A DNA stretch of 64,000 nucleotides from Geomonas silvestris (GCF_014193515.1 NZ_BLXX01000001.1:434001-498000); one strand, 5' to 3'. Positions 9,431 through 19,956 are shown, counted from the stretch's first letter. Numbers and translations are program-made. The notes: generated from the letters alone by a model not told the origin.

Positions 9431-9446
9431 AGCAAAGAGTGCACCA
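9431..9446 (-). promoter_or_regulatory. Candidate sigma-54 promoter for dsbC-pilY1 cluster 1
   Basis: On the minus strand the site reads TGGTGCACTCTTTGCT. The -24 TGG and -12 TTGCT match the consensus TGGCACG-N4-TTGCW with correct GG-to-GC spacing; positions 4, 5 and 7 do not match. It lies about 90 bp before the dsbC ATG. An NtrC-type activator is encoded close by at 18572-19954, which makes it plausible but unproven. Confidence 0.45.
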
Positions 9447-9689
9447 ACTTATCCCCCCGCATTACACTCGGGCAAGCCACCAGAAAATAGCAGGTTTTTG
9501 AAATGCCAGGTCGTGCTGCCGCCGGACCTACGCAATATTTGCATAGCGCAAACCCCAACTGTCTATGCAAAAAGGTTAAGGTAGACATCCGGAAACGCCG
9601 GACCAGGCAATCATTTCAGACATCTGGTGCGTCAGGGGCTTGCTTAAGAGAGGATGGGAGGTTCCGGGAACGTCGTGACCGCGATGCAG

Positions 9690-9794
9690 AAGCTCTTGAT
9701 CGCAATGTAGAAGCTCTTGATCGCAATGTAGAAGCTCTTGATCGCAATGCAGAAGCTCTTGATCGCGATTCACAGGCTCTTGATCGCGATGTAC
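9690..9794. repeat. 21-bp tandem repeat (minisatellite), five units
   Basis: Five consecutive 21-bp units based on aagctcttgatcgcaatgta plus g. The first two are identical; the last two have diverged (aaT to gaT, aaG to cac or agG). A partial copy precedes them at 9677-9689. Read on the plus strand the unit would encode a heptad EALDRNV; on the minus strand a Leu/His/Cys-rich heptad. Confidence 0.9.
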
Positions 9795-9852
9795 GAGTTG
9801 TGGAGCGTCTTTATCTGGAAAATGGTCGCGGCAGAAAAATCGTAGGGTGAAC

Positions 9853-9880
9853 AAAAAAAAGCCCGTCCTGAGACGGGCTT
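9853..9880 (-). terminator. Rho-independent terminator after pilin cluster 2
   Basis: A 9-bp stem (9859-9867 with 9872-9880, tetraloop) is followed on the minus strand by a run of eight T residues. It lies about 30 bp past the stop of the cluster 2 pilX and separates the clusters transcriptionally. Confidence 0.9.
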
Positions 9881-9911
9881 CGCGGTGGGGTGAGGCGGAA
9901 AGGGGCTGGAC

Positions 9912-10541
9912 TCAGTAGGCGTAGACCACCGAGAGGTTCGCCTTCTCTTTGGGGTTGGTGGCCTTTTCCCCTTGCACTTCGAGGGTGTAGATGTTGGGGG
10001 TGCGCATGGTCTGGGTGGCGGAACCGGCGCCTGCCACGCCGATGCCGCTGTCTAGGTAGTCGATGCCGCTGGCGTCGAGCAGTCCCACGCCGGTGGTGGT
10101 GTCGACGATCTTGGTGTAGACCTTGTACCCCTGCGAGCCGTTTTGGCCGGGAAGGGTGAAGGTGATGTCCGGCGACTGCTTCGGGTTGGTGGTCTTCATG
10201 GCCAGCCCGCTCCAATCCGCAGTGTTCTTGAACATCTTCTCCTTGAGCACATCCTTGTTGCCCAGGACCATGTCCAAACTGCCGCTTCCCCCGAAATCGG
10301 TAGCCAGCGACAGGTACCCTGAGGAGTAGTTGGAGAAGAGCCGGGGGATCACGGTCTTGGTCAGGAGGTCGGTGGCGCCGTAGGAGGCCTCGAGGGAACT
10401 GCGATACCTGGTCTGGGCCCCGGAGTTCTTGGTGGTGGCCAAAACGAAGTACAAAAGGGTCAGGATCATCGCCAGGCAGATCAGGGCGAACATCATCGAG
10501 ACCACCAAGGCGACCCCGTTCTCATTTTGCAGCTGTTTCAT
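9912..10541 (-). CDS. PilX-like minor pilin, cluster 2
   Basis: 209 residues. The N-terminus MKQLQNENGVALVVSMMFAL fits the PilX N-terminal family (short leader, then a helix to about residue 32). It is similar along its length to the cluster 1 PilX, including the motif YKVYTKIVDTTTGV (YTVYSKIVDTVPGV in cluster 1) and the terminal VVYxY. It is the last gene of cluster 2 before a strong terminator. Predicted role: tip-priming minor pilin, possibly matched to the cluster 2 PilY1. Confidence 0.83.
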   Translation of the reverse strand: MKQLQNENGVALVVSMMFALICLAMILTLLYFVLATTKNSGAQTRYRSSLEASYGATDLLTKTVIPRLFSNYSSGYLSLATDFGGSGSLDMVLGNKDVLKEKMFKNTADWSGLAMKTTNPKQSPDITFTLPGQNGSQGYKVYTKIVDTTTGVGLLDASGIDYLDSGIGVAGAGSATQTMRTPNIYTLEVQGEKATNPKEKANLSVVYAY

Positions 10542-10559
10542 AACAACGTCCCTTGCCAG

Positions 10560-11756
10560 TTAGAAGAGGTTCTTCGGGCGCACCACGATGGTGTGCACTT
10601 TCCACCGGTAGTTCTGCCAATCGCCGCCGATCTGGCTTTGCAGGTCGAATACTCTGCCCCTCAAGACACCGCCGAAGCTCTCCCCTACCGTGACGTAGCG
10701 CGAGGGATAGGTGTAGCCGCGGTCCTTCTTCCCCTCGTGGGAGAGCAGGTAGACCCTGATCTCGCGGACCTGGTTGCGGATGTCCTCGGCCGACTTGCCG
10801 CTCATGTCGGTGGCGTGGTCGTTCACGATGCCGGTCGCGGACAGCGAGGTATCCACGCCGAAGACCACCTGGAGATCGGCCACGCAGTCGAGCAGCGGGA
10901 TCTGCGTGAAGCTGCCGCTGGTGTGGCTCAAAATCGCCTTGTAGAGCACCCCGGTGCGCGGCGAGCACTCCGCGGGCATGCCGGAGGCCGGGGTCATCAC
11001 GTAGTAGTCGGCCCGGTTGAAGGGGGCGCTGAGATCGACGCCGTCGACCCCGTACACCTCGTAGGTATCGCCGTCGATGTGGTTCTGGGTGAGCGTCGAG
11101 AAATTGGAGAAGGTGGTGGAAAAGGCACCGGCTCCGCTCACCATGAGCTGCTGCGCAGGGGGCGTCGTGGTGAGCGAGTTTTTCACGACGATGACCCGGT
11201 CGGTGGCGGCAAGGTCGCGGCTTGCGTCCCCCCACTGCCGAACCGACCGGCCTCCGTTGGCGTAGGCGACGTTGGTCCACTTCTTCGCGGCGGGGTTGTT
11301 GCTGACCAGCATGGACTTGATCACCAGATACTTCGAGCCGTGCCCGTCGCTCCCCACGTTGAAGGCGGTATCCGCGCTTTGCACCGCCCGCGGCGCACTG
11401 GAGGGTGCGTCGTTAAAGGAGGTGACCCAGTTGGCCGCCGAACCTGGAGGCGTGGTGGCGGGCCAGAATCCGGCGGCGGGATAATCGGTCGTGGCGATCT
11501 GGGCCTCCTTGTAGGCGGAGCCGGAGATGCCGGTCACCGTCCAGGGGAGGCCGAAGCCCGCCTGCTTCAGGTCCGAGCGCAGCACCTCGAGCCCGACGAT
11601 GCTCTCCTGGAGCGTCTCGGCGGACTTGGACTGCTGGGCCGCGTGCTTGGCTATCGAATTGAACGAGTTGGCGGTGATCAGCATGATGGTCAAAAAGATC
11701 CCCATCGCCACCAGCACCTCGACCAGGGTGAAACCCCGGCTGTCGCGCAGATACAT
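10560..11756 (-). CDS. PilW-like minor pilin, cluster 2
   Basis: 398 residues. Prepilin leader MYLRDSRGFTLVEVLVAM with G-F cleavage and Glu at +5. The start at 11756 is preferred over the longer reading because AAGGA lies about 8 nt upstream and the leader is then short and basic. The C-terminal domain shares the FTQIPLLDCVADLQVV block and overall plan with the cluster 1 PilW. Expected in the minor-pilin initiation complex. Confidence 0.86.
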   Translation of the reverse strand: MYLRDSRGFTLVEVLVAMGIFLTIMLITANSFNSIAKHAAQQSKSAETLQESIVGLEVLRSDLKQAGFGLPWTVTGISGSAYKEAQIATTDYPAAGFWPATTPPGSAANWVTSFNDAPSSAPRAVQSADTAFNVGSDGHGSKYLVIKSMLVSNNPAAKKWTNVAYANGGRSVRQWGDASRDLAATDRVIVVKNSLTTTPPAQQLMVSGAGAFSTTFSNFSTLTQNHIDGDTYEVYGVDGVDLSAPFNRADYYVMTPASGMPAECSPRTGVLYKAILSHTSGSFTQIPLLDCVADLQVVFGVDTSLSATGIVNDHATDMSGKSAEDIRNQVREIRVYLLSHEGKKDRGYTYPSRYVTVGESFGGVLRGRVFDLQSQIGGDWQNYRWKVHTIVVRPKNLF

Positions 11757-11817
11757 TACGTTTTCCTTGTCAAAGTCTTGCGCTGCCACTGATTCCCAGC
11801 CTCAAGGGGGAAAGGGA

Positions 11818-12219
11818 TCAGGAGGGGGACTGGGACACCGTCGCGGTGACCCGGTTTTGATACTCGACCTGCTTGAAGGTCCATTTCACCGTCACCATGA
11901 GGAGCCTGGTGTCCGCGCCGAGGGGCGCGGTGGAACGCTCCACGGTGTAGCGCAGTCCCCCGCCGCGTACGGCGCTGCCCGCGGCAAACGAAGAGTAGCT
12001 CGCCGAGTAGGAATCGAACGATTTCCCCCTCAGCTCGTTCATGTACTTCTCGCCGAGGTACACCGCCTCCTCGCGCTCCTGGTTGCGCAGGTTGTGCTCT
12101 AAGGCGATGCCGATCGCCTGGAGCAGCCCGACCATGGCAACGATCATCACGACCAAGGCCACCATCATCTCGGTCAAGGTGAAGCCGGCGTTATCTTTGA
12201 GTAATGGCGGACACCTCAC
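11818..12219 (-). CDS. PilV-like minor pilin, cluster 2
   Basis: 133 residues. Leader MRCPPLLKDNAGFTLTEMMV with G-F cleavage and Glu at +5, then a hydrophobic helix. Its start overlaps the end of the upstream fimT by 29 bp, the same arrangement as in cluster 1, so coupling is conserved between the clusters. A short beta-rich tail ends in Q-S-P-S. Confidence 0.84.
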   Translation of the reverse strand: MRCPPLLKDNAGFTLTEMMVALVVMIVAMVGLLQAIGIALEHNLRNQEREEAVYLGEKYMNELRGKSFDSYSASYSSFAAGSAVRGGGLRYTVERSTAPLGADTRLLMVTVKWTFKQVEYQNRVTATVSQSPS

Positions 12220-12694
12220 AACTGGTTCCCCCCCTTTTTCCTAGTTTGATGCGCGCGGTCGATACCACGATGCTGTCGACGGCGCCGCTGGTAGTGCCGA
12301 GGCTGCCATCCGGGTCGATGCACAGCGGCAGGTCCGCCGTGCCGGTGTAGAGACCGGAGGCATCGAAGGTCACGGTGAGCGAGGTCCCCGCACTCCCCCA
12401 TTTGAACGGGTACTTAAACGGCTTCTTGGTGCTGATCGGCTGGACTCCGGCGCCGGTCTCGCTCGACGAGTAGACCGCAAAGCTCGACCCGGAGAAAACC
12501 ACGCTGCGCGCCCTCTTGGTGAAAAGCGCCTCGGCCCTGACCGACATCAGGTCGCTGAAGGTCTGCCTGGCCTGGGTCTCGACCCAGCTTTTTTTCTGCA
12601 TGCTGTTCCAGTTGGCCGTGGCGATCGACAGCAAGATGCCGATGATGGCAACCACCACGACCAGCTCGACGATGGTGAAGCCGTTGCGACGCAT
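12191..12694 (-). CDS. FimT/GspH-like minor pilin, cluster 2
   Basis: 167 residues. Very short leader MRRNGFTIVELVVVVAIIGI, G-F cleavage and Glu at +5. The beta-rich domain holds a R-I-K-L-G-K-R-G segment close to the C-terminus, matching the GspH/FimT plan. The ATG lies one base after the TGA of pilY1, as in cluster 1. Probable minor pilin of the initiation complex. Confidence 0.86.
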   Translation of the reverse strand: MRRNGFTIVELVVVVAIIGILLSIATANWNSMQKKSWVETQARQTFSDLMSVRAEALFTKRARSVVFSGSSFAVYSSSETGAGVQPISTKKPFKYPFKWGSAGTSLTVTFDASGLYTGTADLPLCIDPDGSLGTTSGAVDSIVVSTARIKLGKRGGTSCEVSAITQR

Positions 12695-12695
12695 G

Positions 12696-15600
12696 TCAGT
12701 GCTCCTGGATGTGCAGGATCTTCTTCACCGGCTTGTTGCTCGAGCTGCTGATGATCGGCGGCGCGTCAGAGGGCGGCTTTCCGGTCAGGGGCTGGGCCAT
12801 CCTGCGGTAGAGCTTGTCGGTGAAGGCAGTGGCGAGGTCGACTTCCTTGAACTCGCCGGTGGAGAGCTGGATGAGCGCCTTCCCGGTGAGCGCCCTCGAG
12901 GGGGGCGCATCGCCCGTGTCGTACTTCACCCCCCAGAGAAACGAATTACCGCCGTAGCCGCAGGCGTCCATGGTGGGCTCGAAGGTGGTGAAGTACACGG
13001 TGCCGTTTATCAGTGCCACGGTGTCGGTCACCAGGCGCTCGGCCCCGGCACTCGTGGTGTTGGCGTCCAGGTCGATGCGCCAGCCCGGGTCGCCCGAGGA
13101 GAGCGACGAGATGGAGCTGGTCTGGTTCACCAGGCTGCCGCTCAACTGGTCGGTGCAGTTCGCCTGGTGGTTTATGTAGTTGCCGATGTTCCCCTTGTTG
13201 TAGCAGGGCTCCTTCAACCCGAAGATCATCCGCGAGCCGCTGTAGTCGTCCAGGGCGATCGAATCGCGGAAGTAGTAGCGACCGGTGCCGGCGTAGAGCC
13301 AGAGGTTGCGGTTCTTCTTGTCCTGCAGCTTGGCGACCGCCACGGTGACCGGCCCGATCCCGTCCAGGATCTTGCTCCAGTGCCAGGCGTTCGCCACGTT
13401 GGCGTCGGTGGGGTCGCTCACCGGGTCGATCAGGATCCGCCCTACCCCGCCGTCGGTCCAGGAGTTCCCCGAGGAAGCCTTCTTGACGTAGCCCGTGTAC
13501 ACCGCGTCGTCTTGGTAGTTCCCGGTGGTCGTGGTGTCCCAGCGGTCGGTGTCGATCGCCCCGCCGATGAGCGAGCCGGAGAAGGCGTTCTGGAGCCCGG
13601 TGTCGATGGTCTTGATGAGCGCGCCGGTGCGCAGGTCGACCACGAAGTACTTGAGGTTCTGGTTGGAGCGCCCCAGGAACTGGTGCGACACCGTGTCGAT
13701 GGGACCGGTGGGGCCGGAACCGAAGATGGCGAACCACCTGCCGTTTTTCTGGGGTCCCCCCAGGCGAACGATGGCCGGGCCGCTGGTGGCAAAGCCCAGG
13801 TCGGGGTTGCTGAATTCCCATAAAAGCTGCGGGTTCGCGGGATCGGTTATGTCGAGCGCGAAGTAGGAGGAATAGCCAAGGGCCTTGCTGGTGTCGGCCG
13901 GGTCCGTCGTGGGAGTGGTCACCTTGTTGGTGGAGGAGCTCGCCGAGGAGGCGCCGCCGAGCCCCATGCCGCCGATCACGATGGTGCGCCAGGTGTTCAG
14001 GTTCGGGTCGAGGTTGCCGGCCGCGGTGGTGACCTTAAGGTTCGTCGGCTTGTCGCAGGTCCAGTAGTCGTCCTTGGTGCACCCCGTGATGTCGCCGATG
14101 GAGGCGTCCACCAGGAGGGTGCGGCCGTCCACGGCGTAGAGGTGCTGGTAGGCGGGATCCTGTGAGTACTTGAGGTACGGCAGGAACTGCTTCGGGATGA
14201 AGGCCCACTCCTCGCGTCCCAGGTTGGTCCCGGAAAGGGTCGCCTTGGTGAACCCGGACGGCTTCACGGAGAGGACCCCCAGGTTGAAGGCGTGCAGCAT
14301 CCCGTCGTTGGCCCCCACGTAGACCATGCCGCGGTTTTGGTACTGGTTGGACTCCACGAAGTACCGGTAGGACTGGTCGTTGTAGCCGCCGGGGGCGGTC
14401 AGGTTGTAGGTGCCGATGCGCACGGTGGACTGAACGCGCGGGGTCGAGGTGATGATGTCGCCCAGCTTCCAGACCCCGATCCCCTTGTCCCGGGGGTTCG
14501 TCACATAGGCCGAGGCCGCATCGGTGCTCACGGTGGCGGCCGGTATGGAGCCTATCTGCACGGTCCGGCTGCGCATGGTGCTGTCGCCGGGGAAGTCGAA
14601 GCCGTGCACGTACTTCATGATCTTCTGCGCGTCGGAGTTGTCTGCCGCCTGCAGGTAGGGCTGCAGGACACCCGAGTTGTCCGGGCTGCTCCAGGAGAAC
14701 TTCATGAGCCCGGTGCCGGAGACGGCGGTGCCGCCGGAGAGCGCGGGGGTGTAGATGGTGCGGGGGCTGGCGCTCAGGTCGCGGCTCCATAGGAGCTTCC
14801 CGGCGCGCCAGATGCTCTTCACCTGGTCCGGGTCGACGAGACCTCCCACGGTGACGTCGCCGGTACCGTTTCCGTCGCTGTCCTTGAAAAGCTGCACCAT
14901 GGTCCGGTTCGAGGCGGTGTCGAAGGTGAAACGGACCACGTTGTCGTTCACCAGGTTGAGCTTCAGGTCCCCGTCGCTGTCCTCGCGGATGGTCGAGTTG
15001 TTGATGTAGGGATCGATGTAGTACCAGAGGTTCTGCATCTCCCCGATCCAGTTGGCCGCGGTCTGGTTGTCGAAGATCTTCTTGGGATAGAAGACCGCCT
15101 GCATGATGTTGGCGCCGCTCCCCTCGGAGTTGCTGAGGATCGAGGCGGCGGTACCGGAGGCTGCCTTGGCGGCCACGTCGGTGAACACCGAGGTGAGTGC
15201 TGCCTTGAGGTCCTCGGGCTTGCTGGCGAGCTTGAGGGTGGTCCCGCCGTTGGCTGCCGTCTTGGTGAGCAGGGTGAGCGAGTTGCAGTCCCCCGAGGCG
15301 CCGTTTGCCTCGCCGTTGAACACCACGTAGCTCGTAAAGGAGTCACGGGCGTTGGCGGGAGCCGCGGTCGAGGCGCTGCCGCTCAGGCTGAAGGTGGCGA
15401 TGTTGCGGTTCTTGGCGATCCAGGACATGATCGCCACGTTGTTGTTGCCGCCGTAGTCGGCGCTCGAGCCGCTGGAGGCGCCGGTGCAGGCTACCTGGCT
15501 GATGCCGGCCTGGCTCGCGTACAGGCTTGCCAGCCCGCTCACCGTCGTGTTGCGGTCCGCGGTGGAGGAGCCGTCGCTGATCAAGAGCGTGTAGTTTTGC

Positions 15601-18176
15601 TGGCAGCGGTACTCCGAGGGGTTCAGGCTCTCGTTGAAGTCGATGGGGGGCGCGCTCGTGCCGTCGAACACGGTGCTCGTGGTGGAGAACGCGTTGAGCC
15701 TCAAGGCGGTGCGGCTCTTCCCTGCGTCGCTGCCGCTGGGGATCTGGGCGTAGTAGCCGATGGCGTTGTAGTACGCCTCGGCGAGCGGGGTCCAGGTGTT
15801 GGCCACGACGTCGTCGATGGCACGGGTCAGCGTGCCGGCGCCGTGAGCCCCGACATCGTCGGGGATGCAGGCCTGGTTCGAGCCGCTGCAGTTGTTCACC
15901 GTGGTGCAGACGGTGGTCCCCTTGGTGCCGCAGTAGTTGCTGAGGCAGCTCCCGCTCGAGCAGTCGCTGTCGACCAGGCAGGCGGCGCCGGTCATGGTGG
16001 AGCAGATGCCGCGGCCGATGGGGTAGATCACCTTGCCGCCGTCCAGGTTGCCGGTGCCGGCGTCTACGCAGCTTTTGTTGGCGCAGTCGGTGTTGCTGGT
16101 GCAGACCTGGCTCGTGCCGCTGCAGACCTTGGTGGCGAGGGCGCTCGCCAGTCCCGAGAGACTCTTCTCGGTCGCCGAGCCGAACTGGTTGAAGCTCATG
16201 GCCCCGAGCCGGATCTGGTTGCCGAATTGCTGCACGAGGCCGGCGGGGGGGGTCGCGGTGGCGAGCTTCACCCGCATCTTGCCGATGGGGGGACCCACCT
16301 GGGCCTCGACACCCACGCCGCTTATGATGGCGGGGAGGTTATCCGCCACCGTGGTGTCCGACGGCGCGTCGGTCGGGTCGGTGACGTTGGGGGTGGCCAT
16401 GTCGTTGCAGAACTGGGTGTGCGTCGCGATCATGTCCGCGGTGGTCGCGCTCGAACTGAGCACCCAGGCACCGGAGGAGTTCTGGGTGTAGTACTGCCCC
16501 TCGTAGGTGGCGCCGCACAAAAGGGCCGGGTTTCCCGGGGCGATCGCCTGGGGGCCACCCTGGCAGGTGTTCCCCGTCCCGCAGTCGGCGTCGATGCTGC
16601 AGGTCTGCAGGTGGTTGTTGGAGCAGGTCTTGAAGCTGCCGTAGACGTCGGAGCACTGCTGGTTCACCGTGTTGATGTCGTCGGTGCCGATGGCCTTCCC
16701 GTTTCTCAGCTGCCAGCAGGCCTGCATCGACTGCTGGAAGGAGACCTTGGTCTTCACCACCGCGGCTGAGGCGGGGAGCACGCAGGGGCCGGTGTAGTTG
16801 GCCACGCAGCTTCCGTAGTTGGGGGCGATGTTGGTGCAGGGGCCGTAGTCCGTGGAGCTCGCCGCGGTGTAGCCGATACAGGAAGCGGAGTAGGTGGTCC
16901 CCTTGTAGGTGTAGCTGCAGGGCGCGCTGCACGAGGTCGGGACCTTGTTGACCAGCCCCTGGGGGAGGTTCGGCGACCAGGTGCCGCAGGTGCCCATCTT
17001 GGCGACGGTGTCTATCTTGCAGCTGGCGGTGTCGGTAGCCCCGGTGCAGGAGAGGCTGTTTTTCAGCGAGCAGACGTTCTGGGCCGCCGGTTTGCAGGTG
17101 CTGTTGTCGCTCGTCCCGGTGCAGGAGAGGCCCGTGTTCAGGGTGCAGACGAAGCCGGTCTGGCTCTTGGCACTGTTGTAGACGCAGTCGGTCGAGGTGG
17201 TGCAGCTCTGGGTGGTGAGCTGCTGGCAGAATCCGCCGGTCGGCGAAGCGGAGGTAAGGCAGGAGGCGACGGTCTGCTTGATGTCGGCGTTCCCCCCGGT
17301 TGCCAGCGCGTTCACCGCGTTCTGGCAGTCGGAGTAGCGGTAGGCGTTGCCGGCAAAGAGGTTGATGTAGCTGGTGCCGCCGGTCGAGGGGGCCGAGGGG
17401 TTCAGCGTGTTGCCCGGGCCGCTTATGGTGAAGGTGACCCCCAGGGGGATGTTGTTGTCGTTGTCGGCGGTACCGGCGAAGTTCACGAAGTCGCCGGCCA
17501 GGGCGCTTTTCACGTACCCCTGCCCTACGCAGCCGCGCGACTCGGCGATGATCCCCGCCCCGTCCCACTTGCCGCCGGTCAGGATCTTCTTCTCGATGTC
17601 GAGCTTCGATGCGGTGAGCCAGTTGAGGTAGTTCCCCTTGGCGGCGAAGCGGGTGAGCGTGCCGGTGGAGGCGACGTACTGCACGCACATGGTGTTGGGG
17701 ATCGACTTCACCGTTTCGCCGCTTGCCCCCGGGCAGCCGTTGGCGAAATTGGCCAGCACCGCGAAATCCCCTTCCGAGAAGTTGGTGGCGCCGGAACGGT
17801 AGTAGTAATAGGTAGTGGGGTCGAAATAGCCGGTGTAGGTGTTGGCGTTACTGTAGGTCTCGTCGTAGCAGTAGTAAGGCTGGCGGTCGAAGACCGAGCA
17901 CCTGTCACCTGTCGTGGCGCAATCGGAATCGTACTGGCAGGTCTTGGTGGTCTCTATGGCGCAGTGTTTGAGCCCCTTGTCCACGAACGAGAGGTCGTAC
18001 ATACTGGCCGAGTTGTCGAGCAGCAAGAGCAGGTTGGGCTTGATGCTCGCCGTGATGAATGCCGGCGTTACGCAGTAATCGTTCCCCGGATCGGCGGAAG
18101 CGCTATGGGGCAGGCCCAAGAGGACCAGGGCGAGCAGGAAACCGTAACGCCTGTTTCTGACCGTGTGCCTGTTCAA
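12696..18176 (-). CDS. pilY1: PilY1-like pilus-tip protein with Cys-rich repeats, cluster 2
   Basis: 1826 residues from the TTG at 18176; a GTG at 18194 is the outer limit. TTG is preferred because GGGGGA lies about 7 nt upstream while the GTG has no ribosome site. Signal peptide (RYGFLLALVLLGLPHSASA), then a von Willebrand A-like domain with a perfect MIDAS LLDNSASM and later TWTPLAEAYY and LISDGSST. Between these parts sit at least six cysteine-rich segments of the type C-x-x-D-x-D-C-x-x-G-x-x-C (e.g. CQYDSDC, CSIDADC, CLVDSDC) that cluster 1 lacks. An EF-hand-like loop DSDGNGTGD precedes the PilC-type beta-propeller. The many cysteines imply dependence on periplasmic disulfide formation. 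Confidence 0.9.
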   Translation of the reverse strand: MNRHTVRNRRYGFLLALVLLGLPHSASADPGNDYCVTPAFITASIKPNLLLLLDNSASMYDLSFVDKGLKHCAIETTKTCQYDSDCATTGDRCSVFDRQPYYCYDETYSNANTYTGYFDPTTYYYYRSGATNFSEGDFAVLANFANGCPGASGETVKSIPNTMCVQYVASTGTLTRFAAKGNYLNWLTASKLDIEKKILTGGKWDGAGIIAESRGCVGQGYVKSALAGDFVNFAGTADNDNNIPLGVTFTISGPGNTLNPSAPSTGGTSYINLFAGNAYRYSDCQNAVNALATGGNADIKQTVASCLTSASPTGGFCQQLTTQSCTTSTDCVYNSAKSQTGFVCTLNTGLSCTGTSDNSTCKPAAQNVCSLKNSLSCTGATDTASCKIDTVAKMGTCGTWSPNLPQGLVNKVPTSCSAPCSYTYKGTTYSASCIGYTAASSTDYGPCTNIAPNYGSCVANYTGPCVLPASAAVVKTKVSFQQSMQACWQLRNGKAIGTDDINTVNQQCSDVYGSFKTCSNNHLQTCSIDADCGTGNTCQGGPQAIAPGNPALLCGATYEGQYYTQNSSGAWVLSSSATTADMIATHTQFCNDMATPNVTDPTDAPSDTTVADNLPAIISGVGVEAQVGPPIGKMRVKLATATPPAGLVQQFGNQIRLGAMSFNQFGSATEKSLSGLASALATKVCSGTSQVCTSNTDCANKSCVDAGTGNLDGGKVIYPIGRGICSTMTGAACLVDSDCSSGSCLSNYCGTKGTTVCTTVNNCSGSNQACIPDDVGAHGAGTLTRAIDDVVANTWTPLAEAYYNAIGYYAQIPSGSDAGKSRTALRLNAFSTTSTVFDGTSAPPIDFNESLNPSEYRCQQNYTLLISDGSSTADRNTTVSGLASLYASQAGISQVACTGASSGSSADYGGNNNVAIMSWIAKNRNIATFSLSGSASTAAPANARDSFTSYVVFNGEANGASGDCNSLTLLTKTAANGGTTLKLASKPEDLKAALTSVFTDVAAKAASGTAASILSNSEGSGANIMQAVFYPKKIFDNQTAANWIGEMQNLWYYIDPYINNSTIREDSDGDLKLNLVNDNVVRFTFDTASNRTMVQLFKDSDGNGTGDVTVGGLVDPDQVKSIWRAGKLLWSRDLSASPRTIYTPALSGGTAVSGTGLMKFSWSSPDNSGVLQPYLQAADNSDAQKIMKYVHGFDFPGDSTMRSRTVQIGSIPAATVSTDAASAYVTNPRDKGIGVWKLGDIITSTPRVQSTVRIGTYNLTAPGGYNDQSYRYFVESNQYQNRGMVYVGANDGMLHAFNLGVLSVKPSGFTKATLSGTNLGREEWAFIPKQFLPYLKYSQDPAYQHLYAVDGRTLLVDASIGDITGCTKDDYWTCDKPTNLKVTTAAGNLDPNLNTWRTIVIGGMGLGGASSASSSTNKVTTPTTDPADTSKALGYSSYFALDITDPANPQLLWEFSNPDLGFATSGPAIVRLGGPQKNGRWFAIFGSGPTGPIDTVSHQFLGRSNQNLKYFVVDLRTGALIKTIDTGLQNAFSGSLIGGAIDTDRWDTTTTGNYQDDAVYTGYVKKASSGNSWTDGGVGRILIDPVSDPTDANVANAWHWSKILDGIGPVTVAVAKLQDKKNRNLWLYAGTGRYYFRDSIALDDYSGSRMIFGLKEPCYNKGNIGNYINHQANCTDQLSGSLVNQTSSISSLSSGDPGWRIDLDANTTSAGAERLVTDTVALINGTVYFTTFEPTMDACGYGGNSFLWGVKYDTGDAPPSRALTGKALIQLSTGEFKEVDLATAFTDKLYRRMAQPLTGKPPSDAPPIISSSSNKPVKKILHIQEH

Positions 18177-18194
18177 GAAAGTATCCCCCTTCAC

Positions 18195-18571
18195 AAGGTA
18201 CCAACGCGCATCCCGCCCGGCTCGACCGTTGACAGAACCAGGTGGAGGAAACGCAACGAGCTGTAGTATTTCACTGACACATTCTCAGTAAAATCGAGCC
18301 GGATGGTACTAGTACAATACATTACAAATAGCGAGCAGAATCCCTAGAACACTTACAAACGCTTGCGCAGTTTTTAGAACACACAATTACTGGACGCAAA
18401 TAAATTGATCCGTCATTTCGCGGGACAAGATATCACAAAGGAATACGTAAAATCCATGCCTTTGTCTTTTAGAAGGGATAAAAACGAGAGGATAATTGGA
18501 AGGATGCACTACTTTTTACATCTAGTTCAGCAATCGGTGCGAATAGAGTAAGCATTTCCCTGATTCAAAGC
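18195..18571. other. Promoter region of pilin cluster 2
   Basis: About 377 bp, clearly more AT-rich than the flanking genes. It must contain the promoter of the cluster 2 pilY1 (minus strand). I find no convincing sigma-54 element (best is AGGGATTCTGCTCGCT, poor) and no recognisable cyclic-dinucleotide riboswitch. Nothing else is identified. Confidence 0.5.
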
Positions 18572-19954
<1,383 letters not shown>

Positions 19955-19956
19955 CT

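Larger units (their letters stand above)
9340..9852. other. Intergenic region between the two pilin clusters
   Basis: About 510 bp. It holds a sigma-54-like promoter for the dsbC gene (9431-9446), a 21-bp tandem repeat (9690-9794) and the cluster 2 terminator at its far end. The repeat unit is a multiple of three, so reading frames stay open on both strands (for example 9503-9850 plus); I do not call these genes. Confidence 0.6.

Noticed and set aside
9526-9545. TTTGCATAGCGCAAA as a fifth copy of the activator palindrome
   Set aside because: The spacer is one base shorter than in the four accepted copies and the position before dsbC does not fit the same circuit.
9503-9850. 115-codon plus-strand frame containing EALDRNV heptads
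   Set aside because: The heptads come from the 21-bp repeat and the rest is low-complexity; no ribosome site and an equally open minus-strand frame. Called as a repeat, not a gene.
18195-18571. Cyclic-dinucleotide (GEMM-type) riboswitch before pilY1 of cluster 2
   Set aside because: I looked for the conserved GCAAAG-type core on the minus strand and did not find it.
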